This document shows positions 17,483 to 29,928 of a DNA stretch of 64,000 nt, one piece after another. A program made the translations under genes and the position numbers. Below the pieces are notes generated by a model. It had not been told where the DNA came from. It saw only the letters and a list, made by a program, of their open reading frames with translations, and ran no database searches. Numbering within the stretch: position 1 is the first letter of the stretch; each line of letters begins with the position of its first letter. This DNA comes from Leptolyngbya sp. FACHB-321 (GTDB lineage: Bacteria; Cyanobacteriota; Cyanobacteriia; Leptolyngbyales; Leptolyngbyaceae): the NCBI RefSeq assembly GCF_014695975.1, contig NZ_JACJPI010000083.1:298897-362896 (forward strand). Reading direction: 5' to 3'.

Positions 17483-19102
17483 ATGGAAACACCCTCTCAA
17501 CCCAGTCACGATCGCATCATTATTTTCGACACCACACTCCGAGACGGCGAACAGGCTCCTGGTGCGGCGCTTAACATTAACGAAAAACTGACGATCGCGC
17601 GCCAACTTGCACGACTGGGTGTGGATGTGATTGAAGCTGGGTTTCCTTACTCTAGCCCTGGCGACTTTGAAGCCGTGCAGAAAATTGCGGAAGTCGTTGG
17701 CGTAGAGGGTGGTCCCATCATCTGTGGCTTGGCACGAACCACACATAACGACATCAAAGCGGCTGCTGATGCCCTGAAACCCGCCGCACGTTCCAGAATT
17801 CATACCTTTATTGCAACTTCAGACATTCATTTGCAGTACAAGCTGAAGAAATCACGTGCTGAGGTGCTGTCGATCGCAGGTGAAATGGTTGCTTATGCTA
17901 AGTCCCTCACAAATGATGTGGAATTTTCGCCCGAAGATGCGGGACGTTCTGACCCAGAGTTTCTCTATGAAGTGCTGGAACGGGCGATCGCGGCCGGTGC
18001 AACGACTGTCAACATTCCCGATACCGTCGGTTACACGACGCCTGCAGAATTTGGCGCGTTGATTCGCGGCATTAAAGAGAATGTGCCCAATATTGATCAG
18101 GCAATTATTTCCGTGCATGGGCACAACGATTTGGGATTGGCAGTTGCAAACTTTTTGGAAGCAGTGAAGAACGGTGCTCGGCAGCTCGAATGCACCATCA
18201 ACGGCATTGGCGAACGGGCAGGCAATGCGGCGCTGGAAGAATTGGTGATGGGTCTGCACGTCCGGCGGCAGTACTTCAATCCTTTCTTGGGTCGTCCGGT
18301 TAATTCAGAAGCACCGCTCACTAATATTGATACGCGGCAAATTTACAAGACCTCGCGGTTGGTGTCGAACCTGACGGGAATGCTGGTGCAGCCGAACAAG
18401 GCGATCGTCGGTGCCAATGCGTTTGCCCATGAATCTGGCATTCACCAGGATGGTGTGCTGAAAAATCGGTTGACCTACGAAATCATGGATGCTCAGTCCA
18501 TTGGGCTGACTGATAACCAGATTGTGTTGGGCAAACTGTCGGGACGCAATGCCTTTCGATCGCGCCTCAAAGAATTGGGTTTTGACCTCGCTGATCAAGA
18601 GCTCAACAAAGCGTTTGTTCGATTTAAGGAACTGGCAGACAAGAAAAAAGAAGTGACGGATTGGGATCTGGAGGCGATCGTCAACGACGAAATTCAGCAG
18701 GCTCCTGAACTGTTTCGCCTCGAACTGGTGCAGGTCTCCTGCGGCGATCGTGCTCATCCCACCGCGACGGTAGCCATCCGTACTCCTGATGGTCAGGAAC
18801 TGACGGATGCGGCAACTGGCACGGGACCTGTCGATGCCGTTTACAAAGCGATCAATCGGGTGGTGAATGTGCCCAATGAATTGATCGAGTTCTCAGTGCA
18901 GTCCGTAACTGCTGGCATTGATGCGATCGGTGAAGTCACTATTCGCCTTCGCCAGAACGAGCGTATTTTCGCTGGACACTCCGCCAACACTGACATCATC
19001 GTGGCATCAGCACAGGCATACGTGAACGCGCTGAATCGTCTCTATGCCTCAATGCAGCGGCAAGAGGAAGCAGGTAAGGTGGCGATCGCTGTCGAGAGCT
19101 AG
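17483..19102 (+). CDS. leuA: 2-isopropylmalate synthase
   Basis: 539 residues, the usual length of the long bacterial form. It condenses acetyl-CoA with 2-oxoisovalerate, the first step of leucine synthesis. The catalytic TIM barrel begins [18 protein letters not shown] and holds HGHNDLG and [16 protein letters not shown] (metal and substrate binding). After about residue 380 comes the allosteric LeuA dimer domain that senses leucine. ATG 17483 starts after a 213-bp non-coding leader; no leader peptide attenuator was recognised. A strong stem-loop follows the stop. Confidence 0.96.
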   Translation: METPSQPSHDRIIIFDTTLRDGEQAPGAALNINEKLTIARQLARLGVDVIEAGFPYSSPGDFEAVQKIAEVVGVEGGPIICGLARTTHNDIKAAADALKPAARSRIHTFIATSDIHLQYKLKKSRAEVLSIAGEMVAYAKSLTNDVEFSPEDAGRSDPEFLYEVLERAIAAGATTVNIPDTVGYTTPAEFGALIRGIKENVPNIDQAIISVHGHNDLGLAVANFLEAVKNGARQLECTINGIGERAGNAALEELVMGLHVRRQYFNPFLGRPVNSEAPLTNIDTRQIYKTSRLVSNLTGMLVQPNKAIVGANAFAHESGIHQDGVLKNRLTYEIMDAQSIGLTDNQIVLGKLSGRNAFRSRLKELGFDLADQELNKAFVRFKELADKKKEVTDWDLEAIVNDEIQQAPELFRLELVQVSCGDRAHPTATVAIRTPDGQELTDAATGTGPVDAVYKAINRVVNVPNELIEFSVQSVTAGIDAIGEVTIRLRQNERIFAGHSANTDIIVASAQAYVNALNRLYASMQRQEEAGKVAIAVES

Positions 19103-19120
19103 GAACGGGCAGCAGATTGG

Positions 19121-19157
19121 TCGCAGAGAGGTAGAGGTATTCTCTACCTCTCTGCGA
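19121..19157 (+). terminator. Terminator after leuA
   Basis: A perfect 16-bp stem (19121-19136 with 19142-19157) with a 5-base loop, 18 bp after the leuA stop. The following bases are AT-rich rather than a pure T-run. Confidence 0.85.
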
Positions 19158-19244
19158 TGCAAATTAATTGCTTTACCGCTATTTGAAAATGTATCAGTAA
19201 TAGTCAAATCAAATGTTTAAAGATCTTAGGAGAAATCTTAGATT

Positions 19245-19739
19245 GTGGGGGAGTCTTTTGTCATCGCTAACTTTGGTAAGGAGCAGTTCCTAAATCCCTG
19301 GAGGATTCCATCTAGCGAAAGATTTCCTTCTATATTGAACAACTCTTACATGTCCACATCTATTGCCTGGTTAGTTTGTGGCTCTAACAACTCTTGGTAT
19401 AGCCGAGTAAAAGAACGAGGTTTTTATATCAAAGAATATATGGGTAGCTGGTATGGCAATAAGTTGGACATAGTTGGCAGTCAGAGTGAAGAAGATTTGT
19501 ATCGTGCTATTCAGAGCGAATTCGAAGACATCACAATTGAAGTTTTTGCGATGTTGTTAGAAGGACAACAAGACTGGCTTGAAGAACTAATAGAGGAAGC
19601 TAGAAAGTCTTCCTATTACTTTGAGCCATTGGCAGAGGTAGGGTTATTAGAACACTGCTCTCGGCACATCACGTTTGAGATTGTCGGTCATTTCGGCAAC
19701 GACTGGAAAGAGACATACTATAAAAACAAACGTTATTAG
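19245..19739 (+). CDS. Hypothetical protein
   Basis: 164 residues from GTG 19245, preceded by TAGGAGAAA as ribosome site. Not recognised. It is soluble and acidic, with many aromatic residues (SWYSRVKERGFYIKEYMGSWYG) and an alpha-helical acidic middle (EVFAMLLEGQQDWLEELIEEA). No signal, membrane segment or known motif. It lies alone between leuA and a convergent binding-protein gene. Base composition is somewhat more AT-rich than its neighbours, so recent gain is possible. Confidence 0.55.
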   Translation: MGESFVIANFGKEQFLNPWRIPSSERFPSILNNSYMSTSIAWLVCGSNNSWYSRVKERGFYIKEYMGSWYGNKLDIVGSQSEEDLYRAIQSEFEDITIEVFAMLLEGQQDWLEELIEEARKSSYYFEPLAEVGLLEHCSRHITFEIVGHFGNDWKETYYKNKRY

Positions 19740-19924
19740 TGAAGGTTCCAATATCTAGTTAGGATTGAGAGGTGATTTGGAAACAGGTATGAGAGCGTTT
19801 ACCGCGATCGTTAAGCAAGATTCTAAAACAAAACTGCTCTGCCGATAGCTTCCCTAGTGCCCATTCCTAGAGCGATTTGGAAGATAAACAAGCTGCAATA
19901 ATCTCTACCTGAAACCTGGCTTCA

Positions 19925-21211
19925 TTAGTTTGCCAAATAGATTTCTCGATTCGCGGTTTCTTGTGCTTTTTTCATTGCTTGCGGTAGCGGTTGTTCACCC
20001 AACAAAGCACTAACAAATTGATTATTAAAATTCATGCGAATGGTTGGTAGATTTTCGCCTGATTGCCAGATCGTTGCGTAACCTGCACCTCTTACAAAGG
20101 GAGCATATAAAGGTTTTTTGTCGTAGCCTAAGCTGGCTAGAACCGATCGACGAGTTGGTAGTGCCAATCCTTGCCTTGCCCAGGCATTCATGCCTTTAGT
20201 ACCCGTCAGGTAAGCGATTAATTTCCATGCAGCTTTCTTATGTTGAGTTTTGCGATTCATGACATAAGCAACGGTAAAAGCCATTGTGCCTGCTTTACCA
20301 TTAATGGTAGGTACTTCTGCTGTGGCAAACTCAATATCTGGAAAGGTTTCTTTGAAGTATGGCAATGCCCAGACCCCTTCAATGGTCATGGCAACTCTCC
20401 CCTGCCCTAGCATCTCGCTGCCTGATGTTGCGCCTACATCAGTTGGTTGGGCAGACGTACGATCGTCATGATACTGGTCAATCACTAATTGCAACCCTTT
20501 CAAACTGTTAGATTCGGCAAAGGTAGCATAGCCGTTTTGACCTATAAGCTGACCATTAAACGCTTTAATCACGAAGGCTTGTCGGGCTAGCTCAGGCATA
20601 ATGCCAAAACCGTATTGATCAATCTTGCCATCACGATCGCGATCAACAGTGAGCCTTTTAGAAGTAGCTAAGAGTTCATCCCAGGTTTGAGGTGGCTGCG
20701 AGATATTAGCAGCAGCCAACGCTTTTTTATTATAAATTAATGCCAAAGTTGAGAAGTCTTTGGGCAATCCATACAGCTTACCGTTATGCCTAAACGCTCT
20801 CACCATAGATGGTTCAAAATCAGCAAGATTGAAGGCTGGCGTAATGTAAGAGTTTAATGGTTCTAGCACATTTGATTTCATCAATAAAGGTGCTTCAAAC
20901 GCATCAAGATAAAAAACATCGGGCGCGACGTCACCAATTAAACGAGTTTTAATGACATCCATATACTCGCTGTTGATGACTTCATGCTTAACTTTTATAG
21001 TAGGATTTTGTGCTTCAAAAGCTCGAATGACTTGATCTAAAAGCTTTTTCTCATTGGGGTTACTTTGCCACCCGCTTAACGTGATAGTGACGGGTAATAC
21101 CTGTGGTTCGTGCAGTGATGCTATCGGTTGATTACGACAACTTGTTAAGGCGATCGCCATCCATACTAAACCACTTAAACCAACTCGCTTTAACCTAAAA
21201 TCCATAGCCAT
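19925..21211 (-). CDS. Extracellular solute-binding lipoprotein, family 1
   Basis: 428 residues. N-terminal hydrophobic segment ends in the lipobox ALTSC, so it should be a lipoprotein. The mature part is a MalE/UgpB-type sugar-binding protein: ITLSGWQSNPNEKKLLDQVI start, DVAPDVFYLDAFEAPLL, GLPKDFSTLALIYNKKAL, and the hinge segment TIEGVWALPYF. No ABC permease or ATPase gene adjoins it, so it is an orphan component whose transporter must be elsewhere, or it has a sensory role. Substrate is probably an oligosaccharide or glycerol-phosphate-like compound, by family only. Confidence 0.88.
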   Translation of the reverse strand: MAMDFRLKRVGLSGLVWMAIALTSCRNQPIASLHEPQVLPVTITLSGWQSNPNEKKLLDQVIRAFEAQNPTIKVKHEVINSEYMDVIKTRLIGDVAPDVFYLDAFEAPLLMKSNVLEPLNSYITPAFNLADFEPSMVRAFRHNGKLYGLPKDFSTLALIYNKKALAAANISQPPQTWDELLATSKRLTVDRDRDGKIDQYGFGIMPELARQAFVIKAFNGQLIGQNGYATFAESNSLKGLQLVIDQYHDDRTSAQPTDVGATSGSEMLGQGRVAMTIEGVWALPYFKETFPDIEFATAEVPTINGKAGTMAFTVAYVMNRKTQHKKAAWKLIAYLTGTKGMNAWARQGLALPTRRSVLASLGYDKKPLYAPFVRGAGYATIWQSGENLPTIRMNFNNQFVSALLGEQPLPQAMKKAQETANREIYLAN

Positions 21212-21487
21212 AGCTCACCGATCGCGTGCTTCAACCACCCTCTTTCTCATCTATAGCGCGATACTCTGACATTGTGAACAGGTAAGCGTTCCCTAATGAA
21301 AGGAGGCATTGATTAGTGCTGCTGCACTTAAGGAGCTGCCATACAGTCAGTGGCTGGGGACGATCGCCCTATTTGGCAAGGGAATCAAACTCTTTATTAA
21401 CTCGCATTAAGCTTGAGTCGGATGACTAAAGTTTGCCTTACTTATGACTTTTGAAGGCGCTGTATTTATATCTCGACGAGTCCTTGC

Positions 21488-22063
21488 TCAATCTGGGCGA
21501 ATGTAGATTTGCGTGACGTAAAAAGCACCACGCTCCCCTCTTGCCACACCAACGCCTGTCAACCGATACTCACGCCCTTCAATACTGGGACGATGAGCGG
21601 GGCTTCTGAGCCAACCTTGCACAACGCGTTTAGCAGTCTCGCGGTGGGTGAACATATAGGCAACATTTTCAGAAATTCTGCGGCTGGGGACAAGGCGATC
21701 GAGTGCCAGCACGCGCTGCCGAAAGTTGCTATGTCCAAACGGAATGCGTCGATCTGCCATGTTTTGACTGTGCGATCGGGCAGCAACGCTGATGCGTGTA
21801 TCCAGTCGCAGTGGTGCAAGACCTAGTGTGGCTCGATGTTGGTTAATCTGTTCGTAAACAGCGTGTTCTAGCGCTGGAATCGATGGTTCAGCCGCTTCCG
21901 TAGTCGGAAGGACTTGAGGCGTTGGCTGCGATCGCCGAAACAAGGCTGGCACTTGTTCTGCTACAGCGCTGATGGCAATTACGGTTGGTAAACTGCTCAG
22001 CGCCATTAAACCCAACACTTGCATGAACCGGGCTGCAACCATAAAGATGTTAAGTCTGATCAA
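21488..22063 (-). CDS. Secreted CAP-domain (SCP/PR-1) protein
   Basis: 191 residues with an N-terminal signal or anchor helix (FMQVLGLMALSSLPTVIAIS). A short Pro-rich linker leads into a CAP domain of about 125 residues with its signature segments: ARSHSQNMADRRIPFGHSNF, SENVAYMF and VVQGWLRSPAHRPSIEG, where His and Glu line the family cleft. Bacterial CAP proteins are exported and bind lipids or act at the wall; the role here is unknown. Divergent from the DAGK gene, with a 362-bp intergenic stretch. Confidence 0.88.
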   Translation of the reverse strand: MIRLNIFMVAARFMQVLGLMALSSLPTVIAISAVAEQVPALFRRSQPTPQVLPTTEAAEPSIPALEHAVYEQINQHRATLGLAPLRLDTRISVAARSHSQNMADRRIPFGHSNFRQRVLALDRLVPSRRISENVAYMFTHRETAKRVVQGWLRSPAHRPSIEGREYRLTGVGVARGERGAFYVTQIYIRPD

Positions 22064-22425
22064 TACTCTCTGTTTACAGACAAAATCAGCGATCGATTGT
22101 TCCCTAGCGCAAAAGACTCACGGGGTGCAATGCTCTTGCTTCGCTGGGTGCTGTCAACTTACCTAAGGGAAGAGATAAAGTACTGGATCATGCTGTCTAA
22201 CCCTGTTCATGTTTGCTCGCAGTCGTTTCCTCGTCAAAATGTTCAGCGATTGCGTCTGGCTCTACTACACCGTCCCTCTAAGCGACTGAGACATTGAAAA
22301 GATGCTGCTCTAGTGTGGGGTTGCAGTGATGAGAAGGAGCCTACGTTACTCCTGTCTGAGTTATCGTCAAAGAAGGAATGAAGTGACTAAGCTCCTTTAA
22401 ACATCGCACCCGAAGCAGCAAGCTT
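22064..22425. other. Divergent promoter region, CAP protein / DAGK
   Basis: 362 bp between divergent starts. Several short frames exist on the plus strand but without codon bias or a ribosome site. No repeat or strong dyad seen. Confidence 0.4.
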
Positions 22426-23562
22426 ATGGACAGCCAAAACAGCCAGAATACGGTTGAGCCAAAACGCCAAGGGGCAACTTCAGACGATACAGGCTCGCAT
22501 CCAGATGGTTCGCACAATTCACAGCCCCCCCAGCGCGTTCGCCTCATCATGAATCCGGTGTCGGGTGATGATGAGCCCAACCCGATGAAGCTGCCAGACA
22601 TCATCGCCGCTATGGAAGCAGAAGGAATTCGCGCTGACCTTGTGTTTACCAGTCCAGATGAATCTCCTGCTTTGATTGCCCAACGGGCAGTGGAAGAAGG
22701 GTATGACATGGTTGTAGTGGGAGGAGGAGATGGTACTGTAAGCGAAGTGGCTAATGGACTGCTCCACGCCCCGATTCCGCTGGGTATTGTACCGATCGGC
22801 ACGTACAACAATATTGCTCGTAGTCTTAACTTGCCGACGGATGTTGCTGAAGCGTGTCAAGTTCTGGCACGGGGTCAAGTGAAGCACATGGATGTGGGTC
22901 AGGCAAACAACGAGCATTACTTTTTTGAAGCAGCAGGTGTAGGACTGGATGCTGCCCTCTTCCCGTTAGGCGAAGAAATTAAAGGCGGGCGGTGGGGGCG
23001 GATGGTGCAAGCGGCTCAGTTGGCAGTGGGCTACAAACCACAGTGGCTGCAAATGCAATTTGACCGCTCCATTGCCGAAGCGCGTGAGCGACCCACCTCA
23101 AGGCTGCGCTTTTTGCGACGACGAGTAGAGCCAGTTCAGCGCAAGTTGCAGTGTTCAGCACTGCTTGTTGTGATTGCCAACGGACCTTACTATGGCACTG
23201 GCTTCACTGTTGCTCCCGATGCCGTCATTGATGATGGGCTGCTGACCATTAGCATCTATCGCAACTTCAGCAAGTGGGAACTGATACGTCACTTCTGGTC
23301 GATCAGCCGAGGACAATATCACTACAGCCCTAAAATTGAAACTTACCGCGTTGCTGAAGTGCGGTTAACATCCAGGGCGGCGTTACCAGTGCATATTGAT
23401 GGGCATCCGCTGGGAACGCTGCCAGTCACACTTAAGGTTGTGGCGCAGGCACTCAAAGTTATGGTTCCTGCTACAGATACTCCAACGTACAAGCGCAAAG
23501 ATGACCTCAACCCACCGATCGCTCTGCCTGTTGCTAAGGCAGATGAATTTGAGGACGAATAA
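22426..23562 (+). CDS. YegS/diacylglycerol-kinase-family lipid kinase
   Basis: 378 residues. The N-terminal about 38 residues are polar and disordered; the DAGK catalytic domain begins RLIMNPVSGDDE, with the nucleotide motif VVVGGGDGTVSEVANGLL and PIGTYNNIARSLNLP. The C-terminal beta domain (TVAPDAVIDDGLLTISIY) closes the active site. The family phosphorylates diacylglycerol, sphingosine or related lipids at the inner membrane face. A longer insert near residues 205-240, rich in Arg, is unusual. Monocistronic, converging with the histidine kinase gene. Confidence 0.9.
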   Translation: MDSQNSQNTVEPKRQGATSDDTGSHPDGSHNSQPPQRVRLIMNPVSGDDEPNPMKLPDIIAAMEAEGIRADLVFTSPDESPALIAQRAVEEGYDMVVVGGGDGTVSEVANGLLHAPIPLGIVPIGTYNNIARSLNLPTDVAEACQVLARGQVKHMDVGQANNEHYFFEAAGVGLDAALFPLGEEIKGGRWGRMVQAAQLAVGYKPQWLQMQFDRSIAEARERPTSRLRFLRRRVEPVQRKLQCSALLVVIANGPYYGTGFTVAPDAVIDDGLLTISIYRNFSKWELIRHFWSISRGQYHYSPKIETYRVAEVRLTSRAALPVHIDGHPLGTLPVTLKVVAQALKVMVPATDTPTYKRKDDLNPPIALPVAKADEFEDE

Positions 23563-23852
23563 GAGCCATTCACTTAGAAGCATAAAAACACATTTGAAAA
23601 CTGCGTCTCAACTGAACCACTGCTCGTATTGAAACAAGACTCAAATGGAGTGTTTTATCATGCGCGATCACTGGACGCTATAGCAAAAGGATGAAGGACG
23701 AAGGATAAGGGATGAATCGACGCCTTTGCTCAAAGGCAGTTCCAAGGTTTATGTCTGTCCTAAGGCTCTCTTCGACTGCCATAACAAACAAAAAAGCCTT
23801 TATGACTGGTTCCTGGCAGTGTGCAGACGATCGCTAAGCCGCCAAAAAAATA

Positions 23853-25751
23853 TCATTTCTCTTGTAGCGGCAGCAGAATGGCAAACGTTGTGCCTTGTCC
23901 AATTTCTGAAAACACCTTAATTTCTCCTCGATGCTTTTCAATAATTTGATAGCAAATAGAGAGTCCCAGTCCTGTGCCTTTACCAATCGATTTTGTTGTG
24001 AAAAAAGGATCAAAAAGCTTCGCTTGAACATTCGGTGAAATGCCGGGACCGTTATCACTAATCTGAATAGAAACGTGATGCTGACCGTCTTGCCCTGTGC
24101 GAATGGTGATACTAGGGGCTAAGGTCTGGTCATTAAAAACTGAGGCTTGAGCGTTGTCTAGACTGCCTGCTGTAGCCGTCGCCTGGTGTTCTTCTAGTGC
24201 GTCGATCGCGTTTGCAATCAAATTCATGAATACCTGATTAAGCTGGGCTGGATAGCATTCTACCAATGGCAAAGTCCCATAGTCCTTAATCAGATGAATG
24301 CCTTGCTTCAGACGATTATTGAGGATTAGCAGTGTATTTTCGATGCCTTCGTGAATATCAACGGGTTTCATTTCGGCTTCGTCCAGACGAGAAAAATTGC
24401 GCAATGACAAGACAATTTGCCGAATGCGTTCAGTTCCCATTTGCATAGAGGCAAAGAGCTTAGGCAGATCTTCCTCAATAAAATCTAGGTCGATCGCCTC
24501 AACATAGGTTTGCACTGCCGCCGTTGGCTGTAGGTCTTGTTGCCGATAAAGTTGAATCAACCCCAATAAATTCTGGGAGTATTCATCAGCGTGTTTGAGA
24601 TTTCCGTGAATGAAATTGATAGGATTGTTAACTTCATGGGCAATACCAGCTACTAGCTGACCCAAGCTAGACATTTTCTCACTTTGAATCAATTGTGATT
24701 GAGTTTGTCTAAGTTCTTGCAGTGCTTCAGTTAAATCTTGCGTACGCTCCTCAACCCGCTTTTCCATTGTGTGACGAGCTTGTTCTAAGGCACTAGTGTA
24801 TTCTCCAACCCACTGCACTAATTGATTCAATGAAGTTGCCAGTGATCCTACTTCATCCTGTGTGCTAATTGGGCTTTGCAACTTAAAGTTGGACTCTTGA
24901 ACTACTGCTTTTGCAAATCTGGTCACAGCTTGAAGCGGGCGGACGATCGCGCGTGAAGTAATTACCGCTAGCATTACTGCCATGACAACAGAGAGCAGCA
25001 TACTGCCTACGACAATTTTCATCCGCAGTGCTTCAGCTTGTGCCATCTGAGCGATCGCTTGCTCATGTTGCGCTTCAGCAGCAGCTTTAAGTCGAGTCAA
25101 GCTCTCTGTTAAGCGGTCTAGTTCAATGTTGGTTTTGCTGGAAGAGGGGTTTCTTAATGACGCTAAAAGCTGTTGTTGTGCGGCGGCTATTTCTGTTGCT
25201 GTTAAATCTGTAGGCTGCAACTGCTGCCACAGAACTTCTGTCAATTGCCGATATGCCTCAATATTAACTGCATAACCTTTTGCTAAGTCCTTTGATGCCT
25301 GGGCATCAATTGCTAAGGCAGCGGCATGTTGGTCGGTGAAAGACTCAAATTCGACTAGCAGGGCTTTTACCTGACTCATTGAACCCAGAAACCTGGTTTT
25401 TTCATAGTCAAACCAGACTGATTCTCCCAACACCCCCATCAGCCGTTGCGGATGAATCCGAATCAGATTAACTGTGTTCTCTAGCTCACTCAAAAGGTGT
25501 TGCTGCTGGTTTGTAAGTGCCTGCTGTTGCTGGGCTTTTCCCTGATAGTAATCTCCGGTCACTAACCCAATGGTTGTTCCCAAGACGGCTATACCAATTG
25601 ATAAAGCATAGCCAGCACTGATTTTGTGGGCAATGCTCCAATGTTGGCTCAGTTGTTTGAGTAAAGGCGTTTGTTGAGTGTGCTTGATGGAGAAAAGCGC
25701 AGAAGGGCTGTCCGCTTTTTTTACAAAATGTTGAATTGCTTGAAAGAGCAT
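23853..25751 (-). CDS. Membrane sensor histidine kinase
   Basis: 632 residues. TM1 about 46-66 (YALSIGIAVLGTTIGLV), a periplasmic helical sensor of about 180 residues, TM2 about 255-275, HAMP (about 275-325), a coiled coil, then the DHp box with phospho-acceptor His in GIAHEVNNPINFIHGNL and an HATPase_c domain with DNGPGISP and GTGLGLSICYQI. HEVNNPI kinases of this class are common in cyanobacteria. The gene follows the PhnD-like binding protein gene by 70 bp on the same strand, which suggests the binding protein delivers its ligand to this sensor. No response regulator gene adjoins. Confidence 0.92.
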   Translation of the reverse strand: MLFQAIQHFVKKADSPSALFSIKHTQQTPLLKQLSQHWSIAHKISAGYALSIGIAVLGTTIGLVTGDYYQGKAQQQQALTNQQQHLLSELENTVNLIRIHPQRLMGVLGESVWFDYEKTRFLGSMSQVKALLVEFESFTDQHAAALAIDAQASKDLAKGYAVNIEAYRQLTEVLWQQLQPTDLTATEIAAAQQQLLASLRNPSSSKTNIELDRLTESLTRLKAAAEAQHEQAIAQMAQAEALRMKIVVGSMLLSVVMAVMLAVITSRAIVRPLQAVTRFAKAVVQESNFKLQSPISTQDEVGSLATSLNQLVQWVGEYTSALEQARHTMEKRVEERTQDLTEALQELRQTQSQLIQSEKMSSLGQLVAGIAHEVNNPINFIHGNLKHADEYSQNLLGLIQLYRQQDLQPTAAVQTYVEAIDLDFIEEDLPKLFASMQMGTERIRQIVLSLRNFSRLDEAEMKPVDIHEGIENTLLILNNRLKQGIHLIKDYGTLPLVECYPAQLNQVFMNLIANAIDALEEHQATATAGSLDNAQASVFNDQTLAPSITIRTGQDGQHHVSIQISDNGPGISPNVQAKLFDPFFTTKSIGKGTGLGLSICYQIIEKHRGEIKVFSEIGQGTTFAILLPLQEK

Positions 25752-25823
25752 GGAAAGCTAGCCTTATAAATTGTTGCAGGCAGCGAAATTGGTATGTAAG
25801 CAAGATGATAAAAAGTTGCTCGA

Positions 25824-26753
25824 TTAAGAAACAGAGTTGCCCTGTCCAATGGCTTTATAAACATCACGAATCATGTTGTAGTTGGTGTCATTCACCTGCA
25901 CCATCTTTGCACCCTCAAACTTGTTGCCATCTGCAAGGGCGATCGCTTTCAATATCTGGTTCTGATTTTGCAATAATCGCTGCTGAATTTGCTCCACAAA
26001 AGCTGGATCGAGCTGGCTGCTTGCCACAAATGGATCAGCAGGTAAGGTAGGACCCTTAGCAAGAATCGGAAAGTCCTTTTCAGACAGCCCGTTGGACTGA
26101 AGAAACTTGTCATAGCGGCTGACCGAGCCACCCCAAGCAGCAACGGTGCCTTTCTGAAGTGCAGGTAATCCTTGCTTTTTCAACAACTGAATTTTGAGGT
26201 CTGTTTTGGGATCTAAACCGGCATCAATCAATAGTTTGGTTGGTCCTAAGTGACCGCTAGTTGAACCAACGTCCCACATGGCGATCGTCTTACCACCTTT
26301 TAACTCTGCAACCGATTGAATCCCGCTGCCTAGTTTTGTTGCAATGACACAGTAATATTTCTGACGCTCGATCGCTACGATTGGAATAGCATTCGTTCTA
26401 GCACGCATCACAACATATTCTGATGGGCCTGTAAACACCAAATCAACCTGATTAAGCTGAAGTGCGGCAGCAGCAGCAATGTAGCTTTCTACCGAAAAAA
26501 ACTCAATTTTCTTCTCTAAAACTTCCTCTAAGAGAGTTCGCAAGGCTCCATAGTCTTTCTGCAAATCCTCAAGCCCTTTCACATCTGATACTGCAAAGCG
26601 CAGTTTCTCCGGTTGGTTTGTCGTTTTTGATGTAGAAGCTTGCTTGGTTGAGGTGCTCGTGGCGGTCGTACAACCTGCAACAACTAATAAGCTAGCCCAG
26701 AGGAAATGACGACGTTTCATAGTTTTGACTGAGAGGAAATGACGACGTTTCAT
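25824..26753 (-). CDS. PhnD-like phosphate/phosphonate-type binding lipoprotein
   Basis: 309 residues if ATG 26753 is used; ATG 26720 gives 298. The frame is open to 26960 but that part lacks coding character. The start region is duplicated, giving MKRRHFLSVKT then MKRRHFLWASLLVVAGC: a twin-arginine-like RRHFL plus a lipobox, so an exported lipoprotein. The mature part is a PhnD/TauA-type periplasmic binding fold: LRFAVSDVKGLEDLQKDYGALRTLL, VDLVFTGPSEYVVMRA, VGSTSGHLGPTKLL, and AAWGGSVSRYD. No transporter genes adjoin. The histidine kinase gene follows, so a sensing role is likely. Ligand not known. Confidence 0.86.
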   Translation of the reverse strand: MKRRHFLSVKTMKRRHFLWASLLVVAGCTTATSTSTKQASTSKTTNQPEKLRFAVSDVKGLEDLQKDYGALRTLLEEVLEKKIEFFSVESYIAAAAALQLNQVDLVFTGPSEYVVMRARTNAIPIVAIERQKYYCVIATKLGSGIQSVAELKGGKTIAMWDVGSTSGHLGPTKLLIDAGLDPKTDLKIQLLKKQGLPALQKGTVAAWGGSVSRYDKFLQSNGLSEKDFPILAKGPTLPADPFVASSQLDPAFVEQIQQRLLQNQNQILKAIALADGNKFEGAKMVQVNDTNYNMIRDVYKAIGQGNSVS

Positions 26754-26760
26754 AGTTTTG
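26699..26760. repeat. 33-bp in-frame duplication at the PhnD-like start
   Basis: Two 29-bp identical blocks (26699-26727 and 26732-26760) spaced 33 bp apart encode the same 11-codon unit, MKRRHFL plus four residues. Each copy carries its own ATG, so two nested starts exist. Neither has a clear Shine-Dalgarno sequence. Confidence 0.9.
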
Positions 26761-27176
26761 GCCGTTGCAATACACCTACAAAGTGCCCAAACTTTGCTGT
26801 TGATCAGCAACAGGATAGCTGAAAAAAGTGGAAACCAGCGTTCTAAAGCGCACTTTCCAAGGTTGTGTCGCAAAAAACGGTCAATGGATAAGTGGGATTG
26901 CCTAAACCTTTGCACCTGATTTGCCGTAGCTACCCCTTCTCTGTACTCTGCGGGAAGCAAGCTACAAATGGCGACACTTTTTGCCTGAGATCATCCTGCT
27001 GAATAGGTGATGTTGCCGCTAATCCTTGAGCGATCGAGCTTTAGAGGTAATGATGTTCGAGCATGGGGTGGTGGAGCACTCGACAAGCAAGCGCTGGGTA
27101 CTGAAGCACACACTTGGCTAATGCTTCGACGTTACTTGCAGCCGACCTACAACTCCTAAAGGGTTGACGGAAAGCA

Positions 27177-27212
27177 AGAGCGGCGTTTCAAGACAAGTTG
27201 AAACGCCGCTCT
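27177..27212. terminator. Hairpin downstream of katG (distal)
   Basis: A perfect 15-bp stem (27177-27191 with 27198-27212) with loop GACAAG, in the stretch between katG and the PhnD-like gene. The remainder of 26961-27176 shows no gene I can support. Confidence 0.75.
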
Positions 27213-27267
27213 CATGTTGTTGCTGGCTTGCACCCGCACTTAGAATCGCCCTAGGTTTGCGTAGCCT

Positions 27268-27295
27268 CGACCGATGATCACCCGATCATCGGTCG
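27268..27295 (-). terminator. Hairpin immediately after katG
   Basis: A perfect 12-bp stem (27268-27279 with 27284-27295) with a 4-base loop, 9 bp after the katG stop. It probably ends katG transcription or protects its 3' end; no T-run follows. Confidence 0.75.
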
Positions 27296-27304
27296 AAATT
27301 AGGC

Positions 27305-29928
<2,624 letters not shown>

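Noticed and set aside
26961..27176. Possible transposase remnant (reads HGVVEHSTSKRWVLKHTLG)
   Set aside because: Only about 20 codons, no certain family match; chance reading cannot be excluded.
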